Under the pieces are notes generated by a model. It did no database searches. It saw nothing but the letters and a program-made list of their open reading frames with translations, and was not told the DNA's origin. A stretch of DNA of 64,000 nt from Dermanyssus gallinae (lineage: Eukaryota; Arthropoda; Arachnida; Mesostigmata; Dermanyssidae), in NCBI GenBank assembly GCA_003439945.1, contig QVRM01000312.1, positions 62,001 to 126,000 of the forward strand. Direction: 5' to 3'. Shown one piece after another: positions 11,331-23,506 of this stretch. How positions within the stretch are numbered: the stretch's first letter is position 1; each line of letters opens with the position of its first letter. Position numbers and translations under genes: made by a program.

Positions 11331-11703
11331 CCCATAAGGCGGAAGTCATCAGTAAGTTGGTACCCGATATTAGTTTTGTAATTTTGAAAGAATGTCGTCG
11401 AGAACTAAATTAATAAAAGGGGGGACAGAGGACCTTCCTGGCCCTAGTTGTCCGAAATGTGCGACACTTCTGTTCAAATTCTATGAGAGTTTTAGATAAG
11501 AGGTACAAGCGTTCGATATAATTAATGAATACCTCCGAGTATCCGCGAGTCCGGAGTGACTACAGGACGGTATATATATATATATATATATATATACGAG
11601 CGGAAGGTCGAGCGATGTAAGATAAGCCATTTGATTCACTGGACATATCATGACTGACTGAAAGCGGTCACTGCTAGTGTTGAGACAGGCGACATAACGA
11701 CTC

Positions 11704-11904
11704 ATGCCTAAAGGTGAAATGGAATGCACTGCCACCGGTAACGACGACAGCAGTAAGTGTACCCAGACAGATTCGTCGCTCTTAGAGATGGCCGACCTTC
11801 TGCAGGGAGTCAGGCCAGAATTACCCGCGGTTATTAGGCGTCTGGAGGAGGCGTTGCGAATTCAGATGGGGCTGCTCTTCGTAGTGGAAAGTCTCGTCTT
11901 TTAA
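11704..11904 (+). CDS. MPKGEMEC ORF, copy 4
   Basis: The 66-codon frame is open. The internal donor-like site is GTAAGT here (Glu to Lys change), and RLLEE is changed to RRLEE. Confidence 0.25.
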   Translation: MPKGEMECTATGNDDSSKCTQTDSSLLEMADLLQGVRPELPAVIRRLEEALRIQMGLLFVVESLVF

Positions 11905-11993
11905 TGACAGCTCACGAGAAAAACAGGCTTTGTATATATGTAAACGCATTAACAATCTGTTTAATCTAGTTCAGTTTCAAAATGGTCTTTCAG

Positions 11994-12041
11994 GCTACAC
12001 CGTCTGCAGCACAACCGGCAAGAGTGAGAGATCTTAGAAAG
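11994..12041 (+). CDS. Putative microexon, type I (48 nt)
   Basis: Identical in peptide to the copy at 1729. It is the first of two type I exons in this unit, 378 bp apart through an internal duplication. Confidence 0.4.
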
Positions 12042-12371
12042 GTTTGTGGGATTGTAATTTCTTCTATTCCTAAGACAGTATAAGACAAACAGGCCATTTT
12101 CAAAACAAGCTATGTTGTTTCTTTGTTTGGCATAATAAGCTATGTTGTTGCTTTGTTTGGCATTACTTTTAGTTTAAGGTCATGAAATTAGGCGAGACAC
12201 TAAATTTGGGTCAGCTGTCGAATGTTTGCGAGAAAGTAGATCGTGTGTATGAAGATGGCTCTTCTTTACGCGCGATAGCCCAATCATGAATTAGGCGAGA
12301 CACTAAATTTGGGTCAGCTATATATGTAAACGCATTAACAATCTGTTTAATCTTTCAAAATGGTCTTTCAG

Positions 12372-12419
12372 GCTACACCGCTTTCAGCACTACCGGCAAG
12401 AGTGAGAGATCTTAGAGAG
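12372..12419 (+). CDS. Putative microexon, type I variant (48 nt)
   Basis: Reads ATPLSALPARVRDLRE. Four changes from the 1729 copy keep length and frame. The acceptor is TCTTTCAG and the donor GTTTGT. Confidence 0.4.
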
Positions 12420-12503
12420 GTTTGTGGGATTGTAATTTCTTCTATTCCTAAGACAGTTATATAAGACAAACAGGCCATTTTCAAAACAAGCTATGTTGTT
12501 TCT

Positions 12504-12689
12504 TTGTTTGGCATAATAAGCTATGTTGTTGCTTTGTTTGGCATTACTATTAGTTTAATTGTCATGAAATTAGGCGAGATACTACATTTGGGTCAGCTGT
12601 CTTTGCGAGCATCTGTCAGCAATGTTTGCGAGAAAGTAGATCGTGTGTATGAAGATGGCTCTCTTTTACGCGCGATAGCCCAATCATGA
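12504..12689 (+). CDS. Unrecognised 61-codon ORF with a hydrophobic segment
   Basis: This is a short frame with ISYVVALFGITISLIV followed by MKLGEILHLGQLSLRASV and ending at IAQS. The second long unit has a matching frame (19859-20047) with only minor changes. It follows the type I microexon. I cannot tell whether it is translated; it may just be the open phase of the 110-bp repeat. Confidence 0.2.
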   Translation: MFGIISYVVALFGITISLIVMKLGEILHLGQLSLRASVSNVCEKVDRVYEDGSLLRAIAQS

Positions 12690-13276
12690 ATTAGGCGAGT
12701 AAATTTGGGTCAGCTGTCGAATGTTCGCGAGAAGTAGATCGTGTGGCTCTCTTTTACGCGCGATAGCCCAATCATGGTAGACTTCAGGAAGTCGAGTTCC
12801 AGCGGAACGCCCGTTTCTAAACTCATGCTGACGTGGGTTCAAGAGTTTGTAGGGTTCAAGGTATTAATCAACACTAGATTCTCAACAATCTCATCAACAA
12901 TAGATTTTCCCATAAAAAGGCGCAGTTCAGGTGTCAGGGGTTACGCGAGGGCCAAAAATAATTCGTGGAAAAGATTTGACGGGAGCCCATAAAAGGTCAG
13001 ACTGCGCTTACTCTTTGTTTTACGCAGCTTTGTATAGATGGTGAATACGACGTAATTTAGGGAGACAGCAGTTTGCTTAGTCGCAGTTAGTTCTAAACCG
13101 CCAGGCTGCCTGTAAAAGATTTCGAAATGACGTAGACGCGTCTTGGCTACGCTATATCTTCAGAGGGTAACACTTACAAAAGAAACGCAAGCGTCATTAT
13201 TGGTATCCAGCTTAAGCGTCATTTTGGGATCCAGCTTTTTTCTGAGCAGTGTAAACGTTTGATGATGGTGCGTGAT

Positions 13277-13459
13277 CTAGTTTAGTCGGGTTAGCCGTAA
13301 ACGCGACTTTTCAGGCAAATCACGGCTTAGTCGAGCGGAGAGTCGAGCGATGTATTCGTCGATGGAGGACGATGGGTCCCAATGCTGCGGCGAGATACGA
13401 TAAGAAAGCCCAAAGAAGACTAGTTTGAGGAGGCGAGAAGGCTTTATATTTAGCGTCAA
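13277..13459 (-). CDS. Unrecognised 60-codon minus ORF kept in three units
   Basis: The frame ends WDPSSSIDEYIARLSARL, then SRDLPEKSRLRLTRLN. It is also open at 2724-2906 and 20544-20726, with conservative changes. In the short unit (about 6000-6180) one codon has become TGA. The C-terminus looks like one charged amphipathic helix, loosely like a BESS-type tail, but there is no adjoining domain. It could be the decayed last exon of an unrelated gene carried in the repeat. Confidence 0.2.
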   Translation of the reverse strand: MTLNIKPSRLLKLVFFGLSYRISPQHWDPSSSIDEYIARLSARLSRDLPEKSRLRLTRLN

Positions 13460-13967
13460 TTAGTGGACATCATACATTTGCACAAATTGCGCCGTAATAG
13501 GCCGTACGTTGCAAAGAGGCGGAGCAAGACGCAGAGCGTGAGGGAAGAGGGAGGCCGCGTCGTCCGCGGATGTCTCAAACAGGTCTCTACTGTAGGATTT
13601 TGCTTTGCTTGGACGTAAAAAAGGTTGCCCATTCGATTTGGCAGAGTGCAGTCGTGTTTTCGTTGGCTTCCATAAGATCGACTTTTGTATGGGGTTTAAC
13701 TTTGTATCGACAAGTGTGCGGACTTTTGTATGGGGTTTAACTTTGTATCGACAAGTGTGCGGACTACGTACTCGTTTTGGTGGACAGTGCACGCTGGAAG
13801 ACGTTTGAGGGAGACTCGTATCTAAGGGGTCGAACCCAGACCCTCTTGACTGTGCACGTATCTTATGACACATCAGTGTCACTGAGTGTTCGATTCGCTA
13901 CCGTTTTTTATATGTAGACTCATTAACAATCTGTATAAATTAGTTCTATTTCAAAATGGTCTTTCAG

Positions 13968-14033
13968 GGTACATCAGAGACTGTAAAAAAATCGGCGAAG
14001 GGCAAACAAATTGACACTCCGGGTGAACACAAG
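13968..14033 (+). CDS. Putative microexon, type II (66 nt)
   Basis: Begins GTSETVKKSAKGKQ and ends DTPGEHK. It differs from the 60-nt copy by a 6-nt (KK) insertion, whereas surrounding intron indels are not multiples of three. Confidence 0.4.
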
Positions 14034-16435
14034 GTTTGTGAGATCGTAATTTCTTCTATTCCTAAGACAGTTATTTAAAACAAACAGGACATTTTTGCAG
14101 CAAGCTATGATGTTGTTGCTTCGTTTGGCATTACTATTTGTTTGATGTCACTTGCTAACTTGTCGCAGTTATTCAGTCGTAGCAGTCCGTAGCGATTTGT
14201 GCTTGTCGCACTATGCGACCTTAACATCATAAGAAACCCATTCTTTAAATGAGTATTTTAGTAGCTAGTCCTTGTCCTAGTGCCACGTCAAACGGTGGTT
14301 CCTCTTCGTCCAGCGATTGGCCACGAGTGGCCATTGTTGCTTCGCGTGCATGAGTTGCTTCGCGCCGTGACAGATCTACACCAACGCTGTGATGACTACA
14401 CACATCGAGATAAGTAGGAAAAAACTGGTTCAACACACAGCGCCAGTTCTGCTTACCAAAAATAGCCCCTACTAAGCATACGCATTTAACAGCGTTCTTC
14501 ACTTGAGAAAGAACACTCACACAAGTTTGGGAATAGATTGAGGCTATATACCAATTGACTTCTAATCATTCGCTTTACGGGATGAAACAAAAACTGTACG
14601 CTTGCTATCCGGAGGGAAATTTCGGAAGGGACCAGCTACTAGATGGTTCGAGTAGTCTTTCGTCCCCTATACCCAGATCAGATTATCGATTTGCACGTCA
14701 GAACAACTTCCAAGACATTCACCAGAGTTTCCTCTGGCTTCATCTTGACTAGGCATAGATCACCATCTTTTGGATCTCAAACATCACGCTTGTAGTCTAA
14801 AAATAATGCCAGAAAGCATAAGTAGCCTATAACAACCACAAATAACAATATGTTTGCATTTCATTTCGCCTTCGGGTGATTAAACCCAATGACTCGCATG
14901 CCATTTGAACTCACTGGTCCTCATTTAAAACACTTTCCAGTATTCAGTTTACGAGACTTATCGTTACGCCATTTGAACTCATTGGTCCTCCTAAAAACAC
15001 TTTCCAGTATTCAGTCCAAGAGACCTATTGTTATTAAGTAATTTTAGGAGGATGATTGCCAAAGTGCTTCGCAACTCTAGCACTTGATACACTACTGCTC
15101 CTCGATGACAGGCTAACTGGCTACATGGCTGCTGTCCCCCGTGTACCGGTATAGCTCTGAGCGCATAACCGGTGACAATGGTTAGATTTGCTTGCTCTCG
15201 TACGGTCGAGGTACTATATCTCCACCACCACAGTCGTATCGAAGTGTTATAATATATGGTACTTGCTAAACTTTCCTCGTTCGCTCTTTCCTCGTTCACG
15301 ATACGGCCGTGCCGCTTGAACCTCTAACGGCTGCTACTGCTGCCTTCTTTGCATATCTTCGCTCACACATCCGATCTGCCTCGTCTCTCAGCAGTACTAG
15401 GAGTCGTCGCCTGCGGCAACAAGGCTAGTTAGGTCAGAACAAGGCTAGTTAGGTCAGGTTTTGTAAGACTGACTTCGTCCGGGTAACCGCTGCCGCCTAT
15501 CTGGTACTCCGTCAGCTTCTATCGCGATTCAAGTCGGTCACTGCTCTAGTAGTACAATGTTACACTCGCTTTAAATGTTGGCTAACAACCTGTAGCACTG
15601 CGCCAGGTTCTGGTTCCAGTCGCTGAATTCTTCTTCGGGTGTACATGTCTCACCACCAAGTGCACATTTGTTCAGAACTAAATCAATGCAAAATCAGACA
15701 CGTATTTCTGTATCGATAATTTTAGCCCCGTTGCCTTTAGTTCTTGACCATTGCACTTTAACAAGAGTCCTTGAACTGAACATCTTGCGGTACATTTGCG
15801 TTATCGGTTTCCGCATGTGTATTTACAATAAGAGTTCGTCAGCGTAATTCACGTAATGTACTTACAGTTAAACAAATGTATGATGGTTTATAATTTATGA
15901 TGACATCAATAATAGTCATCAATAAGAGAATAGATTTGTGAACAGCCTATAGGACTACGCCCAAAAGGGTTCCCACCAATAGTCATAAATAACAGAATAG
16001 ATTTGTGAACAGCCTATAGGAGGACTACGACCAAAAGGGCTCCCACCCTTTTGGGAAGAACTAAGTGGTTTACGCTTGTTCTCTAAAACTGCTTTTTCTA
16101 CTCAGATTGCCAGCGTCTATCCTCGCTTCCTTTGATCCTCTGATATTCACGAAAACATAGTCACTTGCTACTAACAATGTTTCTAAATTGTTTCTACGAA
16201 AAACAATTCGCAGACTTTTTTTTCTGCGAATTTGCATATGTCGCGCATCAACTTCCACTCCGGGCTGACGTTACTTCTTCCCTAGGACTGATTCTGCATC
16301 ACGTTTAAGATTTTACCGCGATGCAGTACTTGGTTTCCCGGAGTTTCATTTGGCCTCCTTGCTTTCAATTTTTTTTCAAGAGAATTATTTTTGTGCGTGT
16401 TAGCCACTCGAATGGATATTGATACATGTAGTGGC

Positions 16436-16571
16436 GGTGGTTTAGGCGGCTGCCGCACGTTCGAAACAGGGCGTTGTCATGGCACCCACGATTAGCAAAA
16501 AACAATCGCAAGTTCGAGCCCCGGCCTTGCTGGTTCTATTTGTTGGACGTGATGCCATGACAACGCCCTGT
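16436..16571. repeat. Second copy of the 19-bp inverted repeat
   Basis: Arms lie at 16466-16484 and 16553-16571. Both arms are unchanged relative to the first long unit, although flanking sequence has diverged slightly (the loop differs at one base). Confidence 0.5.
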
Positions 16572-17184
16572 ATGCACTACTGCTGTGTTATGACGATACA
16601 TGCATTTTGACGATATCGTGCCACAGGCAACTTAGCCCATTACAAACATCTAAAATGTGCGCAAAAATGTTGGCGGGTGTGCGGCCTGTGGACACGGCGC
16701 TACTTATGGGAAACACCTGGTTTAACATCAGATGGGGCTAGATGAGCGAGGTGCTAGCTGGCAGCATGATATTGGAGCGGGTGCGCTGGTCATGGCGGTG
16801 ATTTACCGGCGTGTCGCCTGTTACTCTACTTTGTTGTTAATCTATTTTTTATTTGAGCCATGCCTATCACATCAAACAAGTCATAAACCATCCTGCTGAG
16901 AGACAGCGGCGATGCTGCCTGAAAATAGTGTTGGGGAACATGTCTCCCAATATTTTAACATGTCCGGCCCTCAATGTATTGCGAAAGATGTTTTACGGCG
17001 ATTCCAAGCCCGCAAAAGGCGGATGACTGTCTTGTGTTAAATAAAATGTCCTTAAAGAAAAAGTTATAGGTAAGCAGGGGCCTACGATCGGTGTATAACT
17101 AAGACTGGCCCACTATACTGGACGGTGTATAACGAATGACACTCTATTCCATTGACTTTACGTTCTCGCTTTTAGACTGGCAGT

Positions 17185-17870
17185 TCACAAAAAAAAGCTT
17201 TTTAAGCGTGCCGATTCCTGTCCGTTTAGGTCCTCAACCTGTTTGGCCAGACCGTCTGCCTTTGTCTTCCATCTATCAGCCAGCATCGTGATTTTTTGCA
17301 TTTCTGCCGTCTGTTCGGCGTTAGCTTCATTTAATTGCCTGAAAGAACTCGCTTGCTTTGCTTCGCTAGCTTTCTGTCTGTCGAGGCGAGTGACCGCAGC
17401 CTTTATGTCCGTTTGGGTAGTGACATGCTTTTCTTTTAGCGCCTTGAACAGCTTTACCACCTCCAATAGCTCACTCAATCCTCCCGCGCTATCCAGCAGG
17501 CCCTCCTCGGCAGTTTTCTTTGCCGCTTTGGCCTTTTGGCTGGCTGTTGTTCGACCGGTTACACCCTCAGTAGGGTCGTTTGGCGAAATTGCAATTGCTG
17601 CCGATCTCTTTCGCGTTGAGTCTGCCGCAGATGTGCTCTTCTCGTACTAGAGTCGCTGTTTGTGCCAGTGTCTTTCTGCGTCTCCGGTTCCGCTCCCCTT
17701 TTTTCCTGCTCGTCTGGGTCTACTTCGAGTAAAGCCGGGCCGGGTGACTGAGGGACACAGCCGAGACCCTTAATGGATCCATTCCCTTTTTTTTCTAGTT
17801 TCGTGCCTTGCGAATTTATATCTGCGTTGCTGTACTATATGCTGCTATACAGATATACACATAAATATTT
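17185..17870 (-). pseudogene. Coiled-coil ORF, second copy with frameshift
   Basis: This is the counterpart of 9421-10110 in the second long unit. The coiled-coil half is intact (17185-17478, ending ESARLKSFFL). A single-base deletion near 17648 relative to copy 1 shifts the frame in the acidic N-terminal half. Changes in the coil are mostly conservative (Ile to Val, Gly to Ser). Confidence 0.35.
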
Positions 17871-18306
17871 ATATATACACACTGTGGTTCACTAGTCAGT
17901 ACAGTGTAGTACGGTCCTTATATAGAGTTCTACTGCGCTAACTTTTAGTTGGAAAGTCGTTAGGGATGCGCAGCGTGCCGCTTAAAGCCTCCCGACTGTT
18001 ACGCGAGTAGTTTCGTTTTCGCTTCGTTTTGCTGCAGAAGTTACATTTAAGCTTCACAGCGGCTTAGCTTCATGCCGCTTTGTCGCACTTCCACGCACAA
18101 AGCACCAAAATGACCACTGAGTTTTGCGGATCACTACAGTATCTCATTCCCTGGGTTAGCCTTCGTGCACTTACACGGAAGCGTAATTTTTCGGAGCTTC
18201 GTAGACACTTTCGCGCTACTTGGCGCTAAACCTTGGCAGACTTTCACCTCAGACTCCACTAATGTTACAATATCGATGTTCACCCATTCACTGAAAGTCA
18301 GCGCAC

Positions 18307-18840
18307 CTACGTGCTAACACAAAGTTCACTAAATCCGGCTAGTACTAAGATCCTAAGATTTTTCCAGAGATACAAAAAACACGTCCGCACCGTCCGATTT
18401 CGAAACCGGAAGTCTGGTGCTTCCGCTCTTATGGACCCGGTGCGAGCGGTATATCCTGAGATTCCTTGCAACGTTATAACGGCAAGATCCATAAGATTCC
18501 TCTTCGTGACGCCGAGCCCCAAGAGCGTCCTCGCAGATTTGGAGTCCCATACACCACTCATAGAGATAGTGATGGATCCGAATCTGCGAGGTTTTTGCGT
18601 GTCGGGGAGCGCCGCGCTTAGGAACTCTACGCCATATTTGATGATCTTGTCCTGCCGCGCATTTGCCAGGTCCCGGTTCGGGCCGCAAACCTCGGCATCT
18701 AACACCCAGGCCTCGGTAAGTGTTGTAATTACGAGGTCGGGCTTTAGACCCGGTGTGCTCGGTGGACAGAATACTCGCTCACGAACCACCTCATGACCCC
18801 ATTCGCGGAGAAGACGCGCCACGCGATCAGACGTCGTCAC
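18307..18840 (-). pseudogene. R2-like restriction-like endonuclease domain, copy 2
   Basis: This is a 177-codon open minus-strand frame holding the KPDLVI and WVLDAEV catalytic region. It has the Trp codon where copy 1 has a stop, so it preserves the older state. The last part (after about residue 130) looks like ordinary C-terminal tail. A similar, more decayed copy lies at 56140-56490 outside the repeat, so the source family is dispersed in the genome. No intact RT is attached, so the copy is not autonomous. Confidence 0.65.
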
Positions 18841-18853
18841 ATCTCTTTATAGT

Positions 18854-19075
18854 TTGTTTGTGTGTTGTATCGCACATCTGAGTGACATGAGCCAACGTCT
18901 CAGGCGCATGACACCCGTGCCTACGTTTATTGTAGCCCGGGCGTCCCCTGGCCAATCTGGCACGCGTTGGAAGTGGCACGCGTTGGGATTTCAAAAGGGG
19001 ATCCGCAATATTAAGGAGTCGTTAGAGAGTAGATTTCGTAGAGGCTTGGAGGATGAGATCATTTGCAAAGGCTAA
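18854..19075 (-). pseudogene. R2-like RT and CCHC fragment, second long unit
   Basis: This is the counterpart of 11108-11330, with the same FAND substitution and a stop shortly after motif C. It sits immediately upstream (minus sense) of the longer RLE frame at 18840. The plus-strand open frame here is only its antisense. Confidence 0.6.
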
Positions 19076-19444
19076 GCCCATAAGGCGGAAGTCATCAGTA
19101 AGTTGGTACCCGATATTAGTTTTGTAATTTTGAAAGAATGTCGTCGAGAACTAAATTAATTAAAAGGGGGGACAGAGGACCTTCCTGGCCCTAGTTGTCC
19201 GAAATGTGCGACACTTCTGTTCAAATTCTATGAGAGTTTTAGATAAGAGGTACAAGCGTTCGATATAATTAATGAATACCTCCGAGTATCCGCGAGTCCG
19301 GAGTGACTACAGGACGGTATATATATATATATATATACGAGCGGAAGGTCGAGCGATGTAAGATAAGCCATTTGATTCACTGGACATATCATGACTGACT
19401 GAAAGCGGTCACCGCTAGTGTTGAGACAGGCGACATAACGACTC

Positions 19445-19645
19445 ATGCCTAAAGGTGAAATGGAATGCACTGCCACCGGTAACGACGACAGCAGTAAGTG
19501 TACCCAGACAGATTCGTCGCTCTTAGAGATGGCCGACCTTCTGCAGGGAATCAGGCCAGAATTACCCGCGGTTATTAGGCGTCTGGAGGAGGCGTTGCGA
19601 ATTCAGATGGGGCTGCTCTTCGTAGTGGAAAGTCTCGTCTTTTAA
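19445..19645 (+). CDS. MPKGEMEC ORF, copy 5
   Basis: This differs from copy 4 by one residue (Ile instead of Val after LLQG). It is followed by a single type I microexon at 19727. Confidence 0.25.
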   Translation: MPKGEMECTATGNDDSSKCTQTDSSLLEMADLLQGIRPELPAVIRRLEEALRIQMGLLFVVESLVF

Positions 19646-19726
19646 TGACAGCTCACGAGAAAAACAGGCTTTGTATATATGTAAACGCATTAACAATCTG
19701 TTTAATCTTTCAAAATGGTCTTCCAG

Positions 19727-19774
19727 GCTACACCGCGTTCAGCACTACCGGCAAGAGTGAGAGATCTTAGAGAG
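19727..19774 (+). CDS. Putative microexon, type I variant (48 nt)
   Basis: Reads ATPRSALPARVRDLRE. The acceptor is TCTTCCAG and the donor is GTTTAT, one of only two departures from GTTTGT in the whole set. Confidence 0.35.
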
Positions 19775-21234
19775 GTTTATGGGATTGTAATTTCTTCTAT
19801 TCCTAAGACAGTTATATAAGACAAACAGGCCATTTTCAAAACAAGCTATGTTGTTCCTTTGTTTAGCATAATAAGCTATGTTGTTGCTTTGTTTGGCATT
19901 ACTATTAGTTTAATTGTCATGAAATTAGGCGAGACACTACATTTGGGTCAGCTGTCTTTGCGAGCATCTGTCAGCAATGTTTGCGAGAAAGTAGATCGTG
20001 TGTATGAAGATGGCTCTCTTTTACGCGCGATAGCCCAATCATGGTAGACTTCAGGAAGTCGAGTTCCAGCGGAACGCCCGTTTCTAAACTCATGCTGATG
20101 TAAGTTCAAGAGTTTGTAGGGTTCAAGGTATTAATCAACACTAGATTCTCAACAATCTCATCAACAATAGATTTTCCCATAAAAAGGCGCAGTTCAGTGT
20201 CAGGGGTTACGCGAGGGCCAAAAATAATTCGTGGAAAAGATTTGACGGGAGCCCATAGGAGATCAGACTGCGCTTACTCTTTGTTTTACGCAGCTTTGTA
20301 TAGATGGTGAATACGACGTGATTTAGGGAGACAGCAGTTTGCTTAGTCGCAGTTAGTTCTAAACCGCCAGGCTGCCTGTAAAAGATTTCGAAATGACGTA
20401 GACGCGTCTTGGCTACGCCATATCTTCAGAGGGTAACCCTTACAAAAAAAACTCAAGCGTCATTATTGGTATCCAGCTTTAGCGTCATTTTTGGGATCCA
20501 GCTTTTTTCTGAGCAGTGTAAACGTTTGATGATGGTGCGTGATCTAGTTTAGTCGGGCCAGCCGTAAACGCGACTTTTCAGGCAAATCACGGCTTAGTCG
20601 AGCGGAGAGTCGAGCGATGTATTCGTCGATGGAGGACGATGGGTCCCAATGCTGCGGCGAGATACGATAAGAAAGCCCAAAGAAGACTAGTTTGAGGAGG
20701 CGAGAAGGCTTTATTTTTAGCGTCAATTAGTGGACATCATACATTTGCACAAATTGCGCCGTAATAGGCCGTACGTTGCAAAGAGGCGGAGCAAGACGCA
20801 GAGCGTGAGGGAAGAGGGAGGCCGCGTCGTCCGCGGATGTCTCAAACAGGTCTCTACTGTAGGATTTTGCTTTGCTTGGACGTAAAAAAAGGTTGCCCAT
20901 TCGATTTGGCAGAGTGCAGTCGTGTTTTCGTTGGCTTCCATAAGATCGACTTTTGTATGGGGTTTAACTTTGTATCGACAAGTGTGCGGACTTTTGTATG
21001 GGGTTTAACTTTGTATCGACAAGTGTGCGGACTACGTACTCGTTTTGGTGGACAGTGCACGCTGGAAGACGTTTGAGGGAGACTCGTATCTAAGGGGTCG
21101 AACCCAGACCCTCTTGACTGTGCACGTATCTTATGACACATCAGTGTCACGAGTGTTCGATTCGCTACCGTTTTTTATATGTAGACTCATTAACAATCTG
21201 TATAAATTAGTTCTATTTCAAAATGGTCTTTCAG

Positions 21235-21300
21235 GGTACATCAGAGACTGTAAAAAAATCGGCGAAGGGCAAACAAATTGACACTCCGGGTGAACACAAG
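21235..21300 (+). CDS. Putative microexon, type II (66 nt)
   Basis: Same sequence as the 13968 copy, in the second long unit. Acceptor TTTCAG, donor GTTTGT at 21301. Confidence 0.4.
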
Positions 21301-22390
21301 GTTTGTGAGATCGTAATTTCTTCTATTCCTAAGACAGTTATTTAAAACAAACAGGACATTTTTGCAGCAAGCTATGATGTTGTTGCTTCGTTTGGCATTA
21401 CTATTTGTTTGATGTCACTTGCTAACTTGTCGCAGTTATTCAGTCGTAGCAGTCCGTAGCGATTTGTGCTTGTCGCACTATGCGACCTTAACATCATAAG
21501 AAACCCATTCTTTAAATGAGTATTTTAGTAGCTAGTCCTTGTCCTAGTGCCACGTCAAACGGTGGTTCCTCTTCGTCCAGCGATTGGCCATGAGTGGCCA
21601 TTGTTGCTTTGCGTGCATGAGTTGCTTCGCGCCGTGACAGATCTACACCAACGCTGTGATGACTACACACATTGAGATGATTAGGAAAAAACTGGTTCAA
21701 CACACAGCGCCAGTTCTGCTTACCAAAAATAGCCCCTACTAAGCATACGCATTTAACAGCGTTCTTCACTTGAGAAAGAACACTCACACAAGTTTGGGAA
21801 TAGATTGAGGCTATATACCAATTGACTTCTAATCATTCGCTTTACGGGATGAAACAAAAACTGTACGCTTGCTATCCGGAGGGAAATTTCGGAAGGAACC
21901 AGCTACTAGATGGTTCGAGTAGCCTTTCGTCCCCTATACCCAGATCAGATTATCGATTTGCACGTCAGAACAACTTCAAGACATCCACCAGAGTTTCCTC
22001 TGGCTTTATCTTGACTAGGCATAGATCACCATCTTTCAGATCTCAAACATCAAGCTTGTAGTCTAAAAATAATGCCAGAAAGCATAAGTAGCCTATAACA
22101 ACCACAAATAACAATGTTTGCATTTCACTTCGCCTTCGGGTGATTAAACCCAACGACTCGCGTGCCATTTGAACTCATTGGTCCTCCTTTAAAACACTTT
22201 CCAGTATTCAGTTTAAGGGACTTATCGTTACGCCATTTGAACTCATTGGTCCTCCTCTAAAACACTTTCCAGTATTCAGTTTAAGAGACTTATCGTTACG
22301 CCATTTGAACTCATTGGTCCTCCTCTAAAACACTTTCCAGTATTCAGTCCAAGAGACCTATCGTTATTAAGTAATTTTAGGAGGATGATG

Positions 22391-23270
22391 GCCAAAGTGC
22401 TTCGCAACTCTAGCAGATACACTAGTGCTCCTCGATCTAACTGGCTACATGGCTGCTGTCCCCCGTGTACCGGTATAGCTCTGAGCGCATAACCGGTGAC
22501 AATGGTTAGATTAAAGGGGCTCCCACCCTTTTGGGAAGAACTAGGTGCTTTAAGTTTGTTCTCTAAAAATGCTTTCTCTACTCAGATTGTCAGCGTCTAT
22601 CCTCGCTTCCTTTGATCCTCTGATATTCACGAAAACGTAGTCACTTGCTACTAAACAATGTTTCCAAATTGTTTCTGCGAAAAACAATTCGCAGACATTT
22701 TTATTGCGTATCTCGCGCATCAACTTACAGTCCCGGCTGACGTTACACTTGTGGGTGAAAAAAGCTGTTTGCATTCCATGCAAGTGCTCTCTGTGTGTGT
22801 AATACCTTCCTCTCAGTCAGTATTTTCTGTGACGAGTTAGATCAGTATCCTCTGTGACGAGTTAGCCCGCCGGCTTACATGGCTCTCGTAAACTAGTCTT
22901 TTTTCCAATTTCATTTCAAAAGCTCTATTGAAACGCGTCTGTCCACTAGCAGCACCAAACTATTTGCAGTCTTCTGAACTAAGTTCAGCCGTTCTAGTGC
23001 AAGAGCTCTAATAACCTCCTGAGGATACAGTTTAGATGCAGCGCTTTGCCGTTTTTATGCGAGCTGCACTTTTCCCTGCCCTCATTAACTGGGGTCCTAA
23101 AACTGGGGTCGGTCGCTGTACGGATGTATGCCGCGCTCTCCCGCTAATATGACTGGGCACTTCGGAAAAAGTACGCCCATCACCAGTTCTAGTATTCTTC
23201 CCTAGGACTGATTCTGCATCACGTTTAAGATTTTACCGCGATGCGGTACTGGTTTCCCGGATTTGTAAGA
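22391..23270. repeat. Degraded third copy, fragments only
   Basis: The start of another unit is present (22391-22510). Sequence then jumps directly to the CCCACCCTTTTGGG junction that begins the 2.8 kb block of the long units. Homology runs to about 22745, is interrupted by about 450 bases of unrelated sequence, and resumes briefly at 23195-23270 (match to 8517-8590). The segmental repeat ends here and the microexon-unit landscape begins. I see no gene. Confidence 0.65.
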
Positions 23271-23273
23271 CTG

Positions 23274-23473
23274 ACTTATTTTTTAATATTGCGTATTGAT
23301 CACAGACTCCGTCCAGTGGTGGCCTCGAAATACGTGACTAGGGCGTGATGTTGTAGATTAATTGATTGGTATTTGTTAAAAAAATATGTATGCGTACCAT
23401 TTATACCAGACTCGCAACGTTGCAGATACCCAAGATCAACAATCTCTATACAGTCTAATTTCGAATTTTTCAG
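23274..23473 (+). repeat. Diverged microexon unit: upstream intron segment
   Basis: The order TTGATCACAGACTCCGTCCAG, then GTGATGTTGTAGATTAATTG, then ACGTTGCAGATACCCAAGATC, then TTTCAG recurs ahead of the microexons at 24175 and 25341, and as a fragment at 36840. This defines an ancestral unit larger than the exon and shows the type IV copies are old tandem duplicates. Confidence 0.6.
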
Positions 23474-23506
23474 AGCCCCGTGCGTCCGGTCAAGCGCCGA
23501 AAAACG
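23474..23506 (+). CDS. Putative microexon, type IV (33 nt)
   Basis: The acceptor is AATTTTTCAG and the donor GTTTGC. It reads SPVRPVKRRKT, a very basic 11-residue peptide. It is the shortest microexon of the set and aligns with the SPKRKRP part of the copy at 24175. Confidence 0.4.

Larger units (their letters stand above)
7312..15059. repeat. Long 7.7 kb segmental repeat unit, copy 1
   Basis: This unit is nearly collinear with 15060-22390. Relative to the short unit it carries extra sequence from about 8281 to 11105 holding an inverted repeat, a minus-strand coiled-coil ORF and the RLE domain. It has two type I microexons (11994 and 12372) where the second long unit has one, because the segment 11940-12300 is duplicated at about 12320-12700. 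A tandem block of about 68 bp ending in CAGTATTCAG closes the unit (about 14905-15035). The unit seems to evolve by amplification and internal duplication rather than as one transposon; I see no terminal repeats or target-site duplication. Confidence 0.85.
15060..22390. repeat. Long segmental repeat unit, copy 2 (7.3 kb)
   Basis: This second long unit has the same order as copy 1 and differs by scattered substitutions and small indels. It has one type I microexon (19727) and one type II (21235). The 68-bp tail repeat is expanded to about three copies (22160-22375). The (TA)n run at 19318-19337 is shorter than its counterpart at 11570-11596. Its RLE frame is longer than in copy 1 because codon 98 is Trp rather than stop. 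Confidence 0.85.

Noticed and set aside
1..22390. The 7.7-kb unit as a single composite transposon
   Set aside because: No terminal repeats, no target-site duplication, and unit boundaries shift by recombination; it behaves as a segmental tandem repeat.
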